Below, one piece after another: positions 53,163 to 62,492 of a stretch of DNA of 64,000 nucleotides. Within the stretch, counting starts at the first letter, position 1, and the number at the start of each line of letters is the position of its first letter. The notes under the pieces are model-generated. The model saw only the letters and a list, made by a program, of their open reading frames with translations. It was not told where the DNA came from and searched no databases. Source of the stretch: Gammaproteobacteria bacterium (GTDB lineage Bacteria; Pseudomonadota; Gammaproteobacteria; JAJPIJ01); contig JAJVIQ010000009.1 in assembly GCA_022071965.1 (NCBI GenBank), positions 62,001 to 126,000 of the forward strand, read 5' to 3'. A program made the translations under genes and the position numbers.

Positions 53163-54419
53163 ATGTTCAGCAGAAAGATGAAGATTGCGGGATTTGACGA
53201 TGAGCTTTGGACGGCGCTGCAGGACGAGGCGCGGCGGCAGGAAGAGCACATCGAGCTGATCGCCTCCGAGAATCACGTCACCCCGCGCGTGCTCGAGGCC
53301 CAGGGCAGCGTGCTCACGAACAAGTACGCCGAGGGCTACCCGGGCAAGCGGTACTACGGCGGCTGCGAGTACGTCGACGTCGTCGAACAACTGGCGATCG
53401 ACCGGGCCAAGCAGCTCTTCGGCGCCGACTATGCGAACGTGCAGCCACACTCCGGCTCGCAGGCCAACGGCGCCGTCTACCTGGCGCTGCTGAACCCCGG
53501 CGACATCGTGATGGGCATGAGCCTGGCCCATGGCGGGCACCTGACCCATGGTGCGAAGGTGAATTTCTCCGGCAAGACCTACAACGCCGTGCAGTACGGG
53601 CTGAACACGGCCACCGGGGAGATCGACTACGACGCCGCCGAGAAGCTGGCCCTGGAGCACAGGCCGAAGATGATCATGACCGGCTTCTCCGCCTACTCCC
53701 GGATCCTCGACTGGAAGCGCTTCCGCGAGATCGCCGACAAGGTCGGCGCCTATCTCGTCGCGGACGTTGCTCATGTCGCCGGCCTCATCGTGACCGGCCT
53801 TTATCCGAGTCCGATGCAGTTTGCGGACGTGGTGACCACGACGACCCACAAGACCCTGCGCGGCCCGCGTTCCGGCCTGATCCTCGCGCGCAGGAACGAG
53901 GACATCGAGAAGAGGCTCAATGCCGCGGTATTCCCGGGCATCCAGGGCGGTCCGCTCATGCACGTGATCGCCGCCAAGGCGGTGGCCTTCAAGGAGGCGA
54001 TGCAGCCGGAATTCAAGGCCTACCAGGAGCAGGTGAAGAAGAACGCCCAGACCATGGCCGGGACCTTCATGGAACGCGGGGTGAACATCGTCTCCGGCGG
54101 CACGGACAACCACCTGATGCTGGTGGACCTCATCTCGCGCAAGATCACGGGCAAGGATCTCGACGCCGCGCTCGGTCGCGCCTACATCACGGTCAACAAG
54201 AACGCGGTGCCGAACGACCCGCAGTCGCCGTTCGTGACGTCCGGCATTCGCGTCGGCACTCCCGCCTGCACGAGCCGGGGCTTCAAGGAGAACGAGGCCA
54301 GGGCGGTCGCCGGATGGATCTGCGACATCATCGACAACATGGGCAACGAAGCCGTGGTCGACGCGACCCGCGGCAAGGTGGCCGAGCTCTGCAAGGCGTT
54401 CCCGCTCTACACGGACTGA
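53163..54419 (+). CDS. glyA: Serine hydroxymethyltransferase
   Basis: A 418-residue PLP enzyme (E. coli 417) converting serine and tetrahydrofolate to glycine and methylene-tetrahydrofolate. Motifs include [56 protein letters not shown], and the PLP Lys230 in [14 protein letters not shown]. The ATG at 53163 follows GAGGAAG; the frame is open further left but without family residues. It ends just before a strong terminator. The next genes (nrdR-rib) are a separate unit. Confidence 0.98.
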   Translation: MFSRKMKIAGFDDELWTALQDEARRQEEHIELIASENHVTPRVLEAQGSVLTNKYAEGYPGKRYYGGCEYVDVVEQLAIDRAKQLFGADYANVQPHSGSQANGAVYLALLNPGDIVMGMSLAHGGHLTHGAKVNFSGKTYNAVQYGLNTATGEIDYDAAEKLALEHRPKMIMTGFSAYSRILDWKRFREIADKVGAYLVADVAHVAGLIVTGLYPSPMQFADVVTTTTHKTLRGPRSGLILARRNEDIEKRLNAAVFPGIQGGPLMHVIAAKAVAFKEAMQPEFKAYQEQVKKNAQTMAGTFMERGVNIVSGGTDNHLMLVDLISRKITGKDLDAALGRAYITVNKNAVPNDPQSPFVTSGIRVGTPACTSRGFKENEARAVAGWICDIIDNMGNEAVVDATRGKVAELCKAFPLYTD

Positions 54420-54450
54420 CCTGGCCGGCCCTCGAGCGGCTGGCAAACGG

Positions 54451-54491
54451 CGGCCGTGGTGGCCATGTGGCCACCACGGCCGTTTCGTTCT
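54451..54491 (+). terminator. Strong intrinsic terminator after glyA
   Basis: CGGCCGTGGTGGCCA (54451-54465), loop TG, and TGGCCACCACGGCCG (54468-54482) form a perfect 15-bp inverted repeat (14 bp with a 4-base loop), followed by TTTCGTTCTT. It lies 32 bp after the glyA stop and should end glyA transcription, isolating it from nrdR. Confidence 0.88.
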
Positions 54492-54689
54492 TGCAGGACA
54501 TTCATCCTCGAAACCTTGGCAGGCGCGTGGGCGGCATGCTCACCGACCTGATCGCCGCAATGCCACCGGCGGCACCTCCTGTGCCATGGCCGGCGCCATC
54601 CGCCGGCAGCCTTCGGCGTGCCGGTCCCACCGCTGGCGCAGCCGCCGGCAGCCCCCAATTGCCGGGGGTAGTGGGTTAAGATCATCGTC

Positions 54690-55289
54690 ATGAAGTGCCC
54701 ATATTGCGCCTTCCCCAATACGCGCGTCATCGATTCCCGTTTCGTCGGCGAAGGCGAACAGGTGCGGCGGCGTCGCGAGTGCGAGAAGTGCCGCGAGCGG
54801 TTCACCACCTACGAAACGGCCGAGCTCAACCTGCCGCGCATCGTCAAGCAGCGCGACAAGCGGCGCGAACCCTTCAGCGAGGAGAAGCTGCGCGCCGGTA
54901 TGGAGCGTGCTCTGCGCAAGCGTCCCGTGGAGACCGGGCGTGTGGACGCGGCGGTCAACAACATCAAGCGCAAGCTGCGGGCGAGCGGCGAGCGCGAGAT
55001 CCCCTCCAGCCGCCTCGGCGAGTGGGTGATGCAGGAGTTGCGGGAGCTGGACCAGGTTGCCTACGTGCGGTTCGCATCCGTGTACCACAGCTTCGACGAC
55101 GTCAAGGCCTTCAGCGAGGCGATTGCCGGTCTGGAGAACGAGATCCCGCCGCACGTGCGTCGCCGGCAGTTGAACCTCATGCTGCCGGGCGACGACGGCG
55201 CCCCGTCGGCGGAGGAGGCCACGTCGCGGTATGCCGCCAAGGCGACCAAGGCCGGCAGGCAGCCCCGCCGCCCGCGCGCGCGTTCGTGA
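54690..55289 (+). CDS. nrdR: Transcriptional repressor NrdR
   Basis: A 199-residue regulator that represses ribonucleotide reductase genes. The N-terminal zinc ribbon has [17 protein letters not shown] and [17 protein letters not shown] (CxxC...CxxC). The ATP-cone follows: [20 protein letters not shown], and [19 protein letters not shown]. The family is usually about 150-170 residues; here a variable tail adds a basic end ([13 protein letters not shown]). TTAAGAT lies directly ahead of the ATG and could be a -10, though very close. Its stop overlaps the ribD GTG, so it leads the riboflavin run, a common arrangement. NrdR boxes should lie upstream of nrd genes elsewhere. Confidence 0.96.
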   Translation: MKCPYCAFPNTRVIDSRFVGEGEQVRRRRECEKCRERFTTYETAELNLPRIVKQRDKRREPFSEEKLRAGMERALRKRPVETGRVDAAVNNIKRKLRASGEREIPSSRLGEWVMQELRELDQVAYVRFASVYHSFDDVKAFSEAIAGLENEIPPHVRRRQLNLMLPGDDGAPSAEEATSRYAAKATKAGRQPRRPRARS

Positions 55290-56401
55290 GCCCGCCGGAT
55301 TATCCGATCGGCTACACGGCCGATGATCATCGCCGCATGGCGCGTGCATTGCAGCTTGCAACGCGGGGACTGAACTCAACGCGTCCGAATCCGCGTGTCG
55401 GTTGTGTCATCGTCAAGGACGGGGTAGTCGTCGGCGAGGGCTGGCACGAACGCGCCGGTGCGCCGCATGCCGAGACGCTGGCCCTGCGTGCCGCGGGCGC
55501 CGGGGCGCGCGGCGCATCCTGCTACGTCACGCTCGAGCCGTGCTGCCATCATGGGCGCACGCCGCCGTGCATCGGAGCCCTGTTGGAGGCCGGCGTGGGG
55601 CGGGTGGTGGCGGCGATGACGGATCCGAATCCGCGCGTCGGCGGAGAGGGGCTGCGGCAGCTTCAGGCCGCCGGCGTCGCGGTCGGCACCGGTCTGCTGG
55701 CCGGCGAGGCCGAGGCATTGAACGAGGGATTCTGTCAGCGTATGCGCAAGGGCCGGCCGTGGGTGCGCGCGAAGGTCGGCATGAGCCTCGACGGCCGCGT
55801 GGCGATGGCAGACGGCGAGAGCAGGTGGATCACCGGTGAAGCCGCGCGCGCCGACGTGCAGCGCTGGCGCGCGCGAAGCTGTGCGGTGATCACCGGAGTG
55901 AACACGGTGATGGCCGATGACCCGGCCCTGACGGTGCGCACGCAGCCGTATCTGGCGGAGCTTCCGGGGCAACCGCTGCGCGTGGTATTCGATTCGGCCG
56001 TGCGCACGCCGCGCAGTGCGCGAGTGCTGTCCGGTCCAGGGGCCGCGCTGGTGATCACGGCCGTTTCGGATCGCTGCCTGGACCGTGCGGAGCTCGTGTG
56101 CTGCCCTGGCGCGGACGGGAGGATCGATCTGCACGCGGCGATGCTTGAACTCGGCCGCCGTGAGCTCAACGAGGTACTGGTCGAGGCGGGCCCCACCCTG
56201 ACGGGGGCGCTGCTGCAGGCGGACCTGGTCGACGAGCTCATCTGCTACGTCGCGCCGAGGCTGATGGGGGACGCGGCACTGCCTCTGGCACGGCTGCCGG
56301 GCCTGAACCGCCTGGCCGATGCCATCCGCCTCGACGTCGCCGACGTGCGGCAGATCGGACAGGACTGGCGCGTGATCATGCGCCCCCGGACCATGGTGTA
56401 A
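55286..56401 (+). CDS. ribD: Bifunctional diaminohydroxyphosphoribosylaminopyrimidine deaminase / reductase RibD
   Basis: A 371-residue enzyme performing steps two and three of riboflavin synthesis. The N-terminal deaminase has zinc ligands in PHAETLAL and [13 protein letters not shown]. The C-terminal reductase (residues from about 150) has [23 protein letters not shown] and [17 protein letters not shown], ending in [14 protein letters not shown]. The GTG at 55286 overlaps the nrdR stop (GTGA). It is followed by ribE after 8 bp. Confidence 0.97.
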   Translation: MSPPDYPIGYTADDHRRMARALQLATRGLNSTRPNPRVGCVIVKDGVVVGEGWHERAGAPHAETLALRAAGAGARGASCYVTLEPCCHHGRTPPCIGALLEAGVGRVVAAMTDPNPRVGGEGLRQLQAAGVAVGTGLLAGEAEALNEGFCQRMRKGRPWVRAKVGMSLDGRVAMADGESRWITGEAARADVQRWRARSCAVITGVNTVMADDPALTVRTQPYLAELPGQPLRVVFDSAVRTPRSARVLSGPGAALVITAVSDRCLDRAELVCCPGADGRIDLHAAMLELGRRELNEVLVEAGPTLTGALLQADLVDELICYVAPRLMGDAALPLARLPGLNRLADAIRLDVADVRQIGQDWRVIMRPRTMV

Positions 56402-56409
56402 TCAGGCGT

Positions 56410-57009
56410 ATGTTCACCGGCATCGTGCAGGCCATGGGAAAAATCCATGCAATCGCGCCGCGGGCCGAAGGCGTGCGGATCCATGTCGACACCGGCCGGC
56501 TCGCGCTGACCGACGCGCGCGTCGGCGACAGCATCGCGGTCAACGGCGTGTGCCTGACCGTCGTGGAGTTCGACGCGCACCGCTTCGCGGTGGACGTCTC
56601 GCCGGAGACCCTCCGCTGCACCTCCCTGGGCAGGCTCGCGGTCGGCGGTCGCGTCAACCTGGAACTCGCGCTGCGCCTGGGCGATCGCCTGGGCGGGCAC
56701 CTGGTCAGCGGCCACGTCGACGGCGTCGGCCGGATCCGCTCGGTGCGCGCGGACGGCGACTGCCTCCGGCTGCGCATCGAGGTGCCGGTGGAGCTGGCGC
56801 GCTACGTTTCCCGCAAGGGCTCGGTCTGCGTCGACGGCGTCAGCCTGACCGTGAACGCCGTGGAGGGAGCCACCTTCGAGGTTCAGATCATCCCGCACAC
56901 CCGCGAGGAGACGCTGTTCGGGGGTTACGAGCCGGAGGACACCGTCAACATCGAGGTTGACCTGATCGCACGCTATCTCGAGCGGCTGATCGCCGACGCA
57001 AAGACCTGA
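56410..57009 (+). CDS. ribE: Riboflavin synthase alpha chain
   Basis: A 199-residue enzyme dismutating two lumazines to riboflavin and a pyrimidine. It shows the internal duplication typical of the family: MFTGIVQAMGKIH with SIAVNGVCLTVVEF in the first half, and HLVSGHVDGVGRI with SVCVDGVSLTVNAVEG in the second. The catalytic-site Cys and Ser/His residues of GHVDGVG are present. It follows ribD and precedes ribBA by 84 bp, where TATAAT is found. In some naming schemes the gene is called ribC. Confidence 0.96.
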   Translation: MFTGIVQAMGKIHAIAPRAEGVRIHVDTGRLALTDARVGDSIAVNGVCLTVVEFDAHRFAVDVSPETLRCTSLGRLAVGGRVNLELALRLGDRLGGHLVSGHVDGVGRIRSVRADGDCLRLRIEVPVELARYVSRKGSVCVDGVSLTVNAVEGATFEVQIIPHTREETLFGGYEPEDTVNIEVDLIARYLERLIADAKT

Positions 57010-57093
57010 ACCCGCGGCCGCGTCTGCCGCGAGGACGGCGCCGCAAAGCAGGTATAATCCGACCATTCACCGGTTCGTCTCCTGACCGCACGC
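57010..57093 (+). promoter_or_regulatory. Candidate promoter upstream of ribBA
   Basis: An exact TATAAT lies at 57053-57058 in the 84-bp ribE-ribBA gap, with no convincing -35. It would give a leader of about 30 nucleotides, too short for an FMN riboswitch, and none is seen. It may let ribBA, ribH, nusB and thiL be expressed apart from nrdR. Confidence 0.4.
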
Positions 57094-58209
57094 ATGTCCT
57101 CATTCTGCCCGACCGAAGAGATCGTCGATGACATCCGTCAGGGACGCATGGTCATCATCATGGACGACGAGGATCGCGAGAACGAGGGCGACCTGGTGAT
57201 GGCCGCGGCCCGCGTCAAGCCGGCGGACATCAACTTCATGGCGACGCACGGACGGGGCCTCATCTGCCTGACCCTCACCCGCGAGCGCTGCCAGCGGCTG
57301 AACCTGCCCTTGATGGTGCGCGACACGTATTTCAACTACGGCACCAACTTCACCGTGTCCATCGAGGCCGCGACGGGCGTGACGACCGGCATCTCGGCGG
57401 CCGATCGCGCCCGCACCGTGCAGGCGGCGGTGGCCGGGGACGCCAGGCCCAGCGACGTGGTGCAGCCCGGGCACATCTTCCCGCTGATGGCGCAGCCGGG
57501 CGGGGTGCTGACGCGCGCCGGGCACACCGAGGCCGGCTGTGACCTGGCCCGCCTGGCCGATCTGGAGCCGGCGGCGGTGATCGTGGAGATCCTCAACGAG
57601 GACGGCTCGATGGCCCGTCGTCCCGAGCTCGAGCGGATGGCCGCGCAGCACGGCCTGAGGATCGGCACCATCGCCGACCTCATCCGCTACCGCATACACA
57701 ACGAGAAGACCATCGAACGCGTGGCGGAGACGGACCTGCAGACCGACTTCGGCCAATTGCACGCGATCGCCTACCGCGACACCATTGCCGGGGACCTGCA
57801 CCTCGCACTGGTGCAGGGAACGGTCGAGCCGGAGAAGCCCGTCGCCGTGCGCGTGCACATCGAGAACCCGCTTATCGATCTGCCCGGGGCTGCGCGTGGC
57901 GATTCCGGCTGGCCGTTGCGAGATGCCCTGCGGCGCATCGCGCGCGAGCCCAGCGGCGTGCTCGTGATACTCCGCAACCAGTACGACAACGACCAGCTCG
58001 TTCGCAGTCTGCAGCGCATGCACGACCCCGCGCCTGCGCAGGCCGAGACGCCGGCTGCGCCCGGGCGCGATGAGCTGCGCACCGTGGGTCTCGGCGCCCA
58101 GGTACTGGCCGACATCGGGGTGCGCAAGATGCGCGTGATGAGCCGGCAGCGGAAATACAGTGCGCTGTCGGGCTTCGGGCTGGAGGTCGTCGAATACATC
58201 ACTCACTAG
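57094..58209 (+). CDS. ribBA: 3,4-dihydroxy-2-butanone-4-phosphate synthase with degenerate GTP cyclohydrolase II domain
   Basis: A 371-residue two-domain protein. Residues 1-200 are an intact Rib[41 protein letters not shown], and [15 protein letters not shown]. Residues about 205-371 align with RibA, with [21 protein letters not shown] and [14 protein letters not shown]. The zinc-binding Cys cluster of true GTP cyclohydrolase II (HSECLTGD...RCDCG) is absent, so this half cannot catalyse that reaction. GTP cyclohydrolase II activity must come from another gene. It is followed by ribH after 8 bp. Confidence 0.92.
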   Translation: MSSFCPTEEIVDDIRQGRMVIIMDDEDRENEGDLVMAAARVKPADINFMATHGRGLICLTLTRERCQRLNLPLMVRDTYFNYGTNFTVSIEAATGVTTGISAADRARTVQAAVAGDARPSDVVQPGHIFPLMAQPGGVLTRAGHTEAGCDLARLADLEPAAVIVEILNEDGSMARRPELERMAAQHGLRIGTIADLIRYRIHNEKTIERVAETDLQTDFGQLHAIAYRDTIAGDLHLALVQGTVEPEKPVAVRVHIENPLIDLPGAARGDSGWPLRDALRRIAREPSGVLVILRNQYDNDQLVRSLQRMHDPAPAQAETPAAPGRDELRTVGLGAQVLADIGVRKMRVMSRQRKYSALSGFGLEVVEYITH

Positions 58210-58217
58210 GAATGAAC

Positions 58218-58697
58218 ATGGCAGACGTCAGGCAGATAGAAGGAGAGGACATCCCCTCGGAGGACGCCCGTTTCGGCATCATCGCCAGCCGCTTCAACGA
58301 CGAGATCGTCGGCAAGCTGATCGACGGCTGCGTGCGGGCGTTGAAGGAACGCGGTGTGGCGGGCAGGCGCATCACCGTCGTGCGCGTCCCTGGCGCCTAC
58401 GAGATCGCCTTCGCGGCGAGGCGCATGGCGATGTCGGGGGACTACGATGCACTGATTGCCCTGGGCGCCGTCATACGCGGGGAGACGCCGCACTTCGATT
58501 ATGTCGCCGGCGAGTGCGCGCGCGGGGTATCGGAGGTGAGCGCGGACCTCGACATCCCCATCGCCTTCGGCGTGCTGACGACCGAGAGCGATGAACAGGC
58601 GGAGGCGCGGGCGGGCGGGGCCATGGGCAACAAGGGCTCCGAGGCCGCCCTGGTCGCCATCGAGATGATCAATCTCGCGCGGGAACTGGCCAGGTAG
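58218..58697 (+). CDS. ribH: 6,7-dimethyl-8-ribityllumazine synthase
   Basis: A 159-residue lumazine synthase, the penultimate step of riboflavin synthesis. Motifs are FGIIASRFNDEIVGKL, VRVPGAYEIAFAARRMA, AVIRGETPHFDYVAGECARGV, and PIAFGVLTTESDEQAEARAGG. The ATG at 58218 is favoured because AGGA lies six bases before it; ATG at 58212 has no spacing. Its stop codon abuts the nusB ATG directly (TAGATG), the conserved ribH-nusB arrangement. No active-site residue is missing; the catalytic His is in TPHFDYV. Confidence 0.96.
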   Translation: MADVRQIEGEDIPSEDARFGIIASRFNDEIVGKLIDGCVRALKERGVAGRRITVVRVPGAYEIAFAARRMAMSGDYDALIALGAVIRGETPHFDYVAGECARGVSEVSADLDIPIAFGVLTTESDEQAEARAGGAMGNKGSEAALVAIEMINLARELAR

Positions 58698-59162
58698 ATG
58701 AGCTCCGGGAAGGGCAGAGGGGGCGGCAGGGCCACGCACGCGCGCGCGCGCGCGCGCCGGTGCGCCGTGCAGGCGCTGTACCAGTGGCAACTCGCGGGCC
58801 AGGATCCGAACGACATACTGAAAGAGTTCGTCGCCGAACGCGAGGTGGTCAATGCCGACATGGGGTTGTTCGAGAAGCTGACGCGCGGCATCCCACGCCA
58901 CATCGAGGAGCTGGAAGCGGCCTTGACGGGCGTGATCGATCGGCCGGTGCGGGAGCTCGATCCGGTGGAGCGGGCGATCCTGCTCATCGGCGCCTATGAG
59001 CTTCGGCACTGCATCGAGACGCCGTGGCGCGTGGTCATCAACGAGGCCATAGAGCTGGAAAAGATGTTCGGCGCCGAACAGGGGCATCGCTACGTCAACA
59101 CGGCGCTGGATCGGCTGGCACGCGCCCTGCGGCCGGTCGAGACGGCGGCGGGAGCGGGGTAG
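58698..59162 (+). CDS. nusB: Transcription antitermination factor NusB
   Basis: A 154-residue RNA-binding protein that joins NusE in rRNA antitermination. The core begins ARARARRCAVQALYQWQLAG; other family blocks are PVRELDPVERAILLIGAYELRH and TPWRVVINEAIELEKMFGAEQGHRYVN. The N-terminus is extended by a basic Gly/Arg stretch encoded partly by a CG-dinucleotide repeat. It starts immediately after ribH and is followed by thiL after 58 bp. Confidence 0.96.
   Translation: MSSGKGRGGGRATHARARARRCAVQALYQWQLAGQDPNDILKEFVAEREVVNADMGLFEKLTRGIPRHIEELEAALTGVIDRPVRELDPVERAILLIGAYELRHCIETPWRVVINEAIELEKMFGAEQGHRYVNTALDRLARALRPVETAAGAG
58739..58757. repeat. CG dinucleotide repeat in the nusB 5' coding region
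   Basis: A 19-base alternating run of C and G lies about 15 codons into nusB and encodes alternating Arg and Ala. Such runs can slip in replication and can adopt Z-DNA. A change of one or two bases would frameshift nusB. Confidence 0.7.
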
Positions 59163-59220
59163 CGGGGTCCCGCCGCCGTTCGGAACCGGAACCCGAGCCG
59201 TCGGCAGCCCGGCGAGCGCC

Positions 59221-60186
59221 ATGTCCATCTCCGAATTCGAGCTCATCGATCGCTATTTCAGACGGCGCGGCGCGCGCCGCAACGACGTGGTGATCGGGAT
59301 CGGCGACGACGGCGCGGTGCTCCGGCCACGCCCGGGGCATGAACTTGTGCTGGTGACCGATACCATCGTGGGCGGGGTGCACTTCCCCGCGATGATGTCA
59401 GCCGGGGATGTCGGGTACCGTGCCCTCGCCGTGAATCTCAGCGACCTGGCGGCCATGGGGGCCGAGCCCGCGTGGTGCAGCCTCGCCCTGACGCTGCCGC
59501 AGGCCGACGAGACGTGGCTGCAGGGGTTCGCCGACGGGCTGCTCGAGCTGGCGGAGCGCTTCGACATGGAACTGGTGGGAGGCGACACCACGCGTGGTCC
59601 GCTGACGGTCACCGTCACAGCGCACGGATGGGTGCCCGCGGGACAGGCCCTGCGGCGCGCGGGAGCCGGCACCGGCGATGGCGTGTACGTCTCCGGTTGC
59701 CTGGGCGATGCCGCCGCCGGCCTGCGCGTGGTCATGGGCGAGAGCACGTGCGATGCGGAGTCCGGGTCGGCGCTCACACGCCGTTTTTTGCGGCCGGAAC
59801 CGCGGGTCGCGCTGGGACAGTTCCTCCGCGGGGTCGCCAGCAGCGCCATCGACGTGTCCGACGGACTGGCGGCGGATCTGCGGCACGTGCTCGAGGCCAG
59901 CGCCAGGGGCGCGGAGGTTCACCTGGCCCGCCTGCCGATCTCCGCGCCGCTGCGCGCCTGCGAACACGGCGAGTCGGCGATCGAGCGCGCGCTCGGCGGC
60001 GGTGACGACTACGAACTGTGCTTCACGGTGCCGCCCGGTCGCGAATCGACCCTGGGAGACTGGCTCGCGGAGGACGGCGTGCCATTGACGCGTATCGGCA
60101 CGGTCGTCGAGCGCCCGGGCCTGCGTTTCGTGGATGCCGGGGATGTGGTCGTCGATCGTCACATTTCCGGCTACGCGCATTTCTGA
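59221..60186 (+). CDS. thiL: Thiamine-monophosphate kinase
   Basis: A 321-residue AIR-synthase-fold enzyme phosphorylating thiamine monophosphate to the active pyrophosphate. Motifs are EFELIDRYFRR, GIGDDGAVLRPRPGHELVLVTDTIVGGVHF, LAVNLSDLAAMGAEPAWCSL and ELVGGDTTRGPLTVTV, with ASSAIDVSDGLAADL and GGGDDYELCFTVP further on. The metal-binding Asp residues are intact. It ends the nrdR-ribD-ribE-ribBA-ribH-nusB-thiL run, the usual position of thiL in proteobacteria. Confidence 0.96.
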   Translation: MSISEFELIDRYFRRRGARRNDVVIGIGDDGAVLRPRPGHELVLVTDTIVGGVHFPAMMSAGDVGYRALAVNLSDLAAMGAEPAWCSLALTLPQADETWLQGFADGLLELAERFDMELVGGDTTRGPLTVTVTAHGWVPAGQALRRAGAGTGDGVYVSGCLGDAAAGLRVVMGESTCDAESGSALTRRFLRPEPRVALGQFLRGVASSAIDVSDGLAADLRHVLEASARGAEVHLARLPISAPLRACEHGESAIERALGGGDDYELCFTVPPGRESTLGDWLAEDGVPLTRIGTVVERPGLRFVDAGDVVVDRHISGYAHF

Positions 60187-60396
60187 TCGGGGCCCGCTTC
60201 GGTCGCGGGATGCTAAGATTCCGCGCGGCCGGCGATCCTCGCGGCACGGGGCGGCGGCGTGGCCGGGATGCAGCAGGCGTGGTGCCTCGGCACGGACGCG
60301 CGGAATCCGGGCAGCGGGATGTGCGCCTGCGGTGGCGCAAGGCAGTCGCGCGCCGCGGACGGGGAGGTCTGTGAACTCGAGCGATCTGGAGCGGAA

Positions 60397-61146
60397 ATGA
60401 AAACGTGTGGCTGGTGGCGGGCGGTGGCGGGCGCAGCGATGCTGGGCGCATGCGGTGGCGTTCCGGCGCAGGATCTGGCGCTCAGTGATTTTGGCGACAT
60501 GCCGCTCATACGCGTGACCGGCACGGGTCATGTGTCGGTTGCCGTGGATACCGCGTCGGTAAACCTCGGCGTCGAGGCGCAGGCCAAGTCGGCGGAGGAG
60601 GCGCGGGCGAAGGCAGCCGAGGCCATGACGGCCATGGTCGCGGCGGTGCGCGCAAGCGGCATCGAGGACAAGGACCTGCAGACCCGGCACCTGTCGCTGA
60701 ATCCGATCTTCGCCCCGGACTCGGCCAACAGGATAGTCGCCTACCAGGCGCACCATCAGTTGACGGTGAAGGTGCGCGACGTCGCGAGCGTCGGCAAGGT
60801 GATCGACGAGTCGCTGAAGGCCGCCGGCGACGCCGGTCGCATGTACGGGATCGGTTTGCTGGTCGATGATCCCAGCGTCGCCGAGACGGAGGCCCGCAAG
60901 CAGGCATACGAGAACGCCCTGTCCAAGGCCCGGGAGCTTGCCAGGGCAGCCGGCCTGACCCTGGGCCGGCCGCTGCGCATCATCGACATGCCGGCCTCCA
61001 TGCCGGGCCCGATCCCCATGGGCGGCGTCGCGATGGCCAAGATGTCCGCCGAGGCGGCAACACCGGTGGCCGGCGGCGAACAGGAGGTCTCGGTCACCAT
61101 CGACGCCGTGTTCGCCGTTACCGAGCCGACGCCGGCGCCGCAGTGA
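60397..61146 (+). CDS. SIMPL (DUF541) domain exported protein
   Basis: A 249-residue exported protein from the ATG at 60397 (GGAGCGGA before it). The N-terminal signal contains LGAC, so it may be a lipoprotein with Cys19; cleavage after GVPAQ by the ordinary peptidase is the alternative. The SIMPL domain runs through IRVTGTGHVSVAVDTASVNLGVEAQA, AHHQLTVKVRDVASVGKVID and ARELARAAGLTLGRPLRI. SIMPL proteins are periplasmic and linked to oxidative stress protection in a few cases. A 210-bp gap separates it from thiL; it converges on the thioesterase gene. Confidence 0.88.
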   Translation: MKTCGWWRAVAGAAMLGACGGVPAQDLALSDFGDMPLIRVTGTGHVSVAVDTASVNLGVEAQAKSAEEARAKAAEAMTAMVAAVRASGIEDKDLQTRHLSLNPIFAPDSANRIVAYQAHHQLTVKVRDVASVGKVIDESLKAAGDAGRMYGIGLLVDDPSVAETEARKQAYENALSKARELARAAGLTLGRPLRIIDMPASMPGPIPMGGVAMAKMSAEAATPVAGGEQEVSVTIDAVFAVTEPTPAPQ

Positions 61147-61185
61147 CCTCCTCGCCGCAGGGCGGCGGGGAACCCGCCGGGCGTC

Positions 61186-61704
61186 TCAGCCGGTCGCCGC
61201 GCCGCTAGGCGTCTGGCCCTCCGGGATGCGCACGTGCAGGGCGTCGTTGCGCTGCTGGACCTCCTTGCGCATCTCCTTGCGCATCTTGCCCGCCTCGAAC
61301 AGCCGTTGCTCGATGTCGGTCTCGATATCGAGCCGTGGAACGGTCGTCGGGCGGCCATCCTCGCCGACCGCCACCATCGTGAAGAAGCACGAGCTCGCGT
61401 GGCGTTTCTCCTTCGTACGCAGGTCCTCGGCCACGACCTTCACGCCCACCTCCATGGAACTGGTGCCCACGTAGTTGACGTTGGCCATGAACGTCACGAG
61501 CTGCCCCACCTCGACAGGCTGCCTGAAGGTGACCAGGTCGAGCGACGCGGTGATGACATAGCTCTTCGCGTAGCGCGCGGCGCAGGCATATGCGACCTGG
61601 TCGAGCAGCTTGAGCAGCGCCCCACCGTGCACCTTGCCGGCGAAGTTGGCCATGTCGGGGGTCATGAGGACGGTCATGTACAGCGATTTTTCCTGTCGGC
61701 TCAT
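61186..61704 (-). CDS. Acyl-CoA thioesterase (hotdog fold, YciA/cytosolic type)
   Basis: The ATG at 61704 gives 172 residues. The hotdog-fold blocks are MTPDMANFAGKVHGGALLKLLDQVAYACAARYA, with the catalytic Asp in LLDQVAY, then VITASLDLVTFRQPVEVGQLVTFMA and SMEVGVKVVAEDL. It hydrolyses acyl-CoA to free acid and CoA; substrate range cannot be read from sequence. The tail is charged and helical (MRKEMRKEVQQRNDAL). Its upstream region is shared with the divergent TetR gene, whose operator lies 160 bp from this start. Confidence 0.9.
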   Translation of the reverse strand: MSRQEKSLYMTVLMTPDMANFAGKVHGGALLKLLDQVAYACAARYAKSYVITASLDLVTFRQPVEVGQLVTFMANVNYVGTSSMEVGVKVVAEDLRTKEKRHASSCFFTMVAVGEDGRPTTVPRLDIETDIEQRLFEAGKMRKEMRKEVQQRNDALHVRIPEGQTPSGAATG

Positions 61705-61836
61705 AGTCGGCGTACGTGTTGTCGGTTGCGCGTGCCTGCCGTGGCGGGGAGGCGAATGATAGCGAGCCGCAACCCGGATAAGAAGCCGTCGCGTCATCGG
61801 CGCCCGCGCCCGCGGGCGTGGCGCAGACGCAGGCCC

Positions 61837-61880
61837 TTGCAGTCGCGGGCATGTCGTATATACTATCTATCGGTAGATAG
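61837..61880 (+). promoter_or_regulatory. Promoter and palindromic operator of the TetR-type regulator gene
   Basis: TTGCAG (61837-61842) and TATACT (61859-61864) are spaced by 16 bases and form a plausible sigma-70 promoter. CTATCTA-TCGG-TAGATAG (61863-61880) is a 7-base-arm palindrome that overlaps the -10 and the expected start site, 18 bases before the regulator ATG. This is the layout of an autoregulatory TetR-family operator. Confidence 0.65.
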
Positions 61881-61897
61881 GCAGCCGCATTCCAGCC

Positions 61898-62488
61898 ATG
61901 GCCACTTCCGCGCAGATAATCGAGATCGCCCAGGAATACGTCCAGAAGGTGGGATTCCACGCCTTCAGCTACCGGGATATCGCCGAGCGTATCGGCATAC
62001 GCACGGCGAGCATCCACTATCACTTCCCGACCAAGGCCCATCTCGCCATGGCGATCGTCGACCGCGTTCGCTATGCGACCGCTGCGGCGGTGGCGGAGAT
62101 CGAGGCATCTGTCGCGTCCCCCGGTGAGCGTCTGCGCCGCTACTGCGGTCTATTCCTGCAGACCTGGGGGTCGGGCGATCGGCTCTGCCCGATGTGCATG
62201 CTGGCGATGGGCCAGGACGCGATCCCGGCCGAGGTGCAGGGCGGCGTGCGTGATTTCTGGCAGGGCGGGGAGTCCTGGGTCGCCCGGACCGTGCGCGCCG
62301 GACAGGCCACGGGCGCGTTCCGCCGCGACCTCGATCCACGGTCCGTAGGCAGGACCTTTGTGGCAGCGCTGGAAGGCGGCATGGTCGCGGCACGCGCCTT
62401 CTCGGACCGCACGCGCATGGAAGATGTCATCGAACATCTCATGGATTCGGTGAAGGCCGGGCGAACAGAAGGCGCAAGCACAGTCTAA
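61898..62488 (+). CDS. TetR/AcrR-family transcriptional regulator, NemR/AcuR-like
   Basis: A 196-residue repressor. The DNA-binding HTH reads FSYRDIAERIGIRTASIHYHFPTKAHLAMAI near residues 24-54, with HYHFPTK as the recognition signature shared by NemR/AcuR-like regulators. The ligand domain contains DRLCPMCMLA (two Cys near residues 90-95), a possible site for sensing electrophiles, since NemR of E. coli uses Cys for that. It has its own promoter and palindrome just upstream, and the MBL hydrolase gene starts four bases after its stop, so they are co-transcribed. Target ligand is unknown. Confidence 0.9.
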   Translation: MATSAQIIEIAQEYVQKVGFHAFSYRDIAERIGIRTASIHYHFPTKAHLAMAIVDRVRYATAAAVAEIEASVASPGERLRRYCGLFLQTWGSGDRLCPMCMLAMGQDAIPAEVQGGVRDFWQGGESWVARTVRAGQATGAFRRDLDPRSVGRTFVAALEGGMVAARAFSDRTRMEDVIEHLMDSVKAGRTEGASTV

Positions 62489-62492
62489 CCGT

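Noticed and set aside
57010-57093. FMN riboswitch ahead of ribBA
   Set aside because: The gap is only 84 bp and lacks the conserved FMN-element segments.
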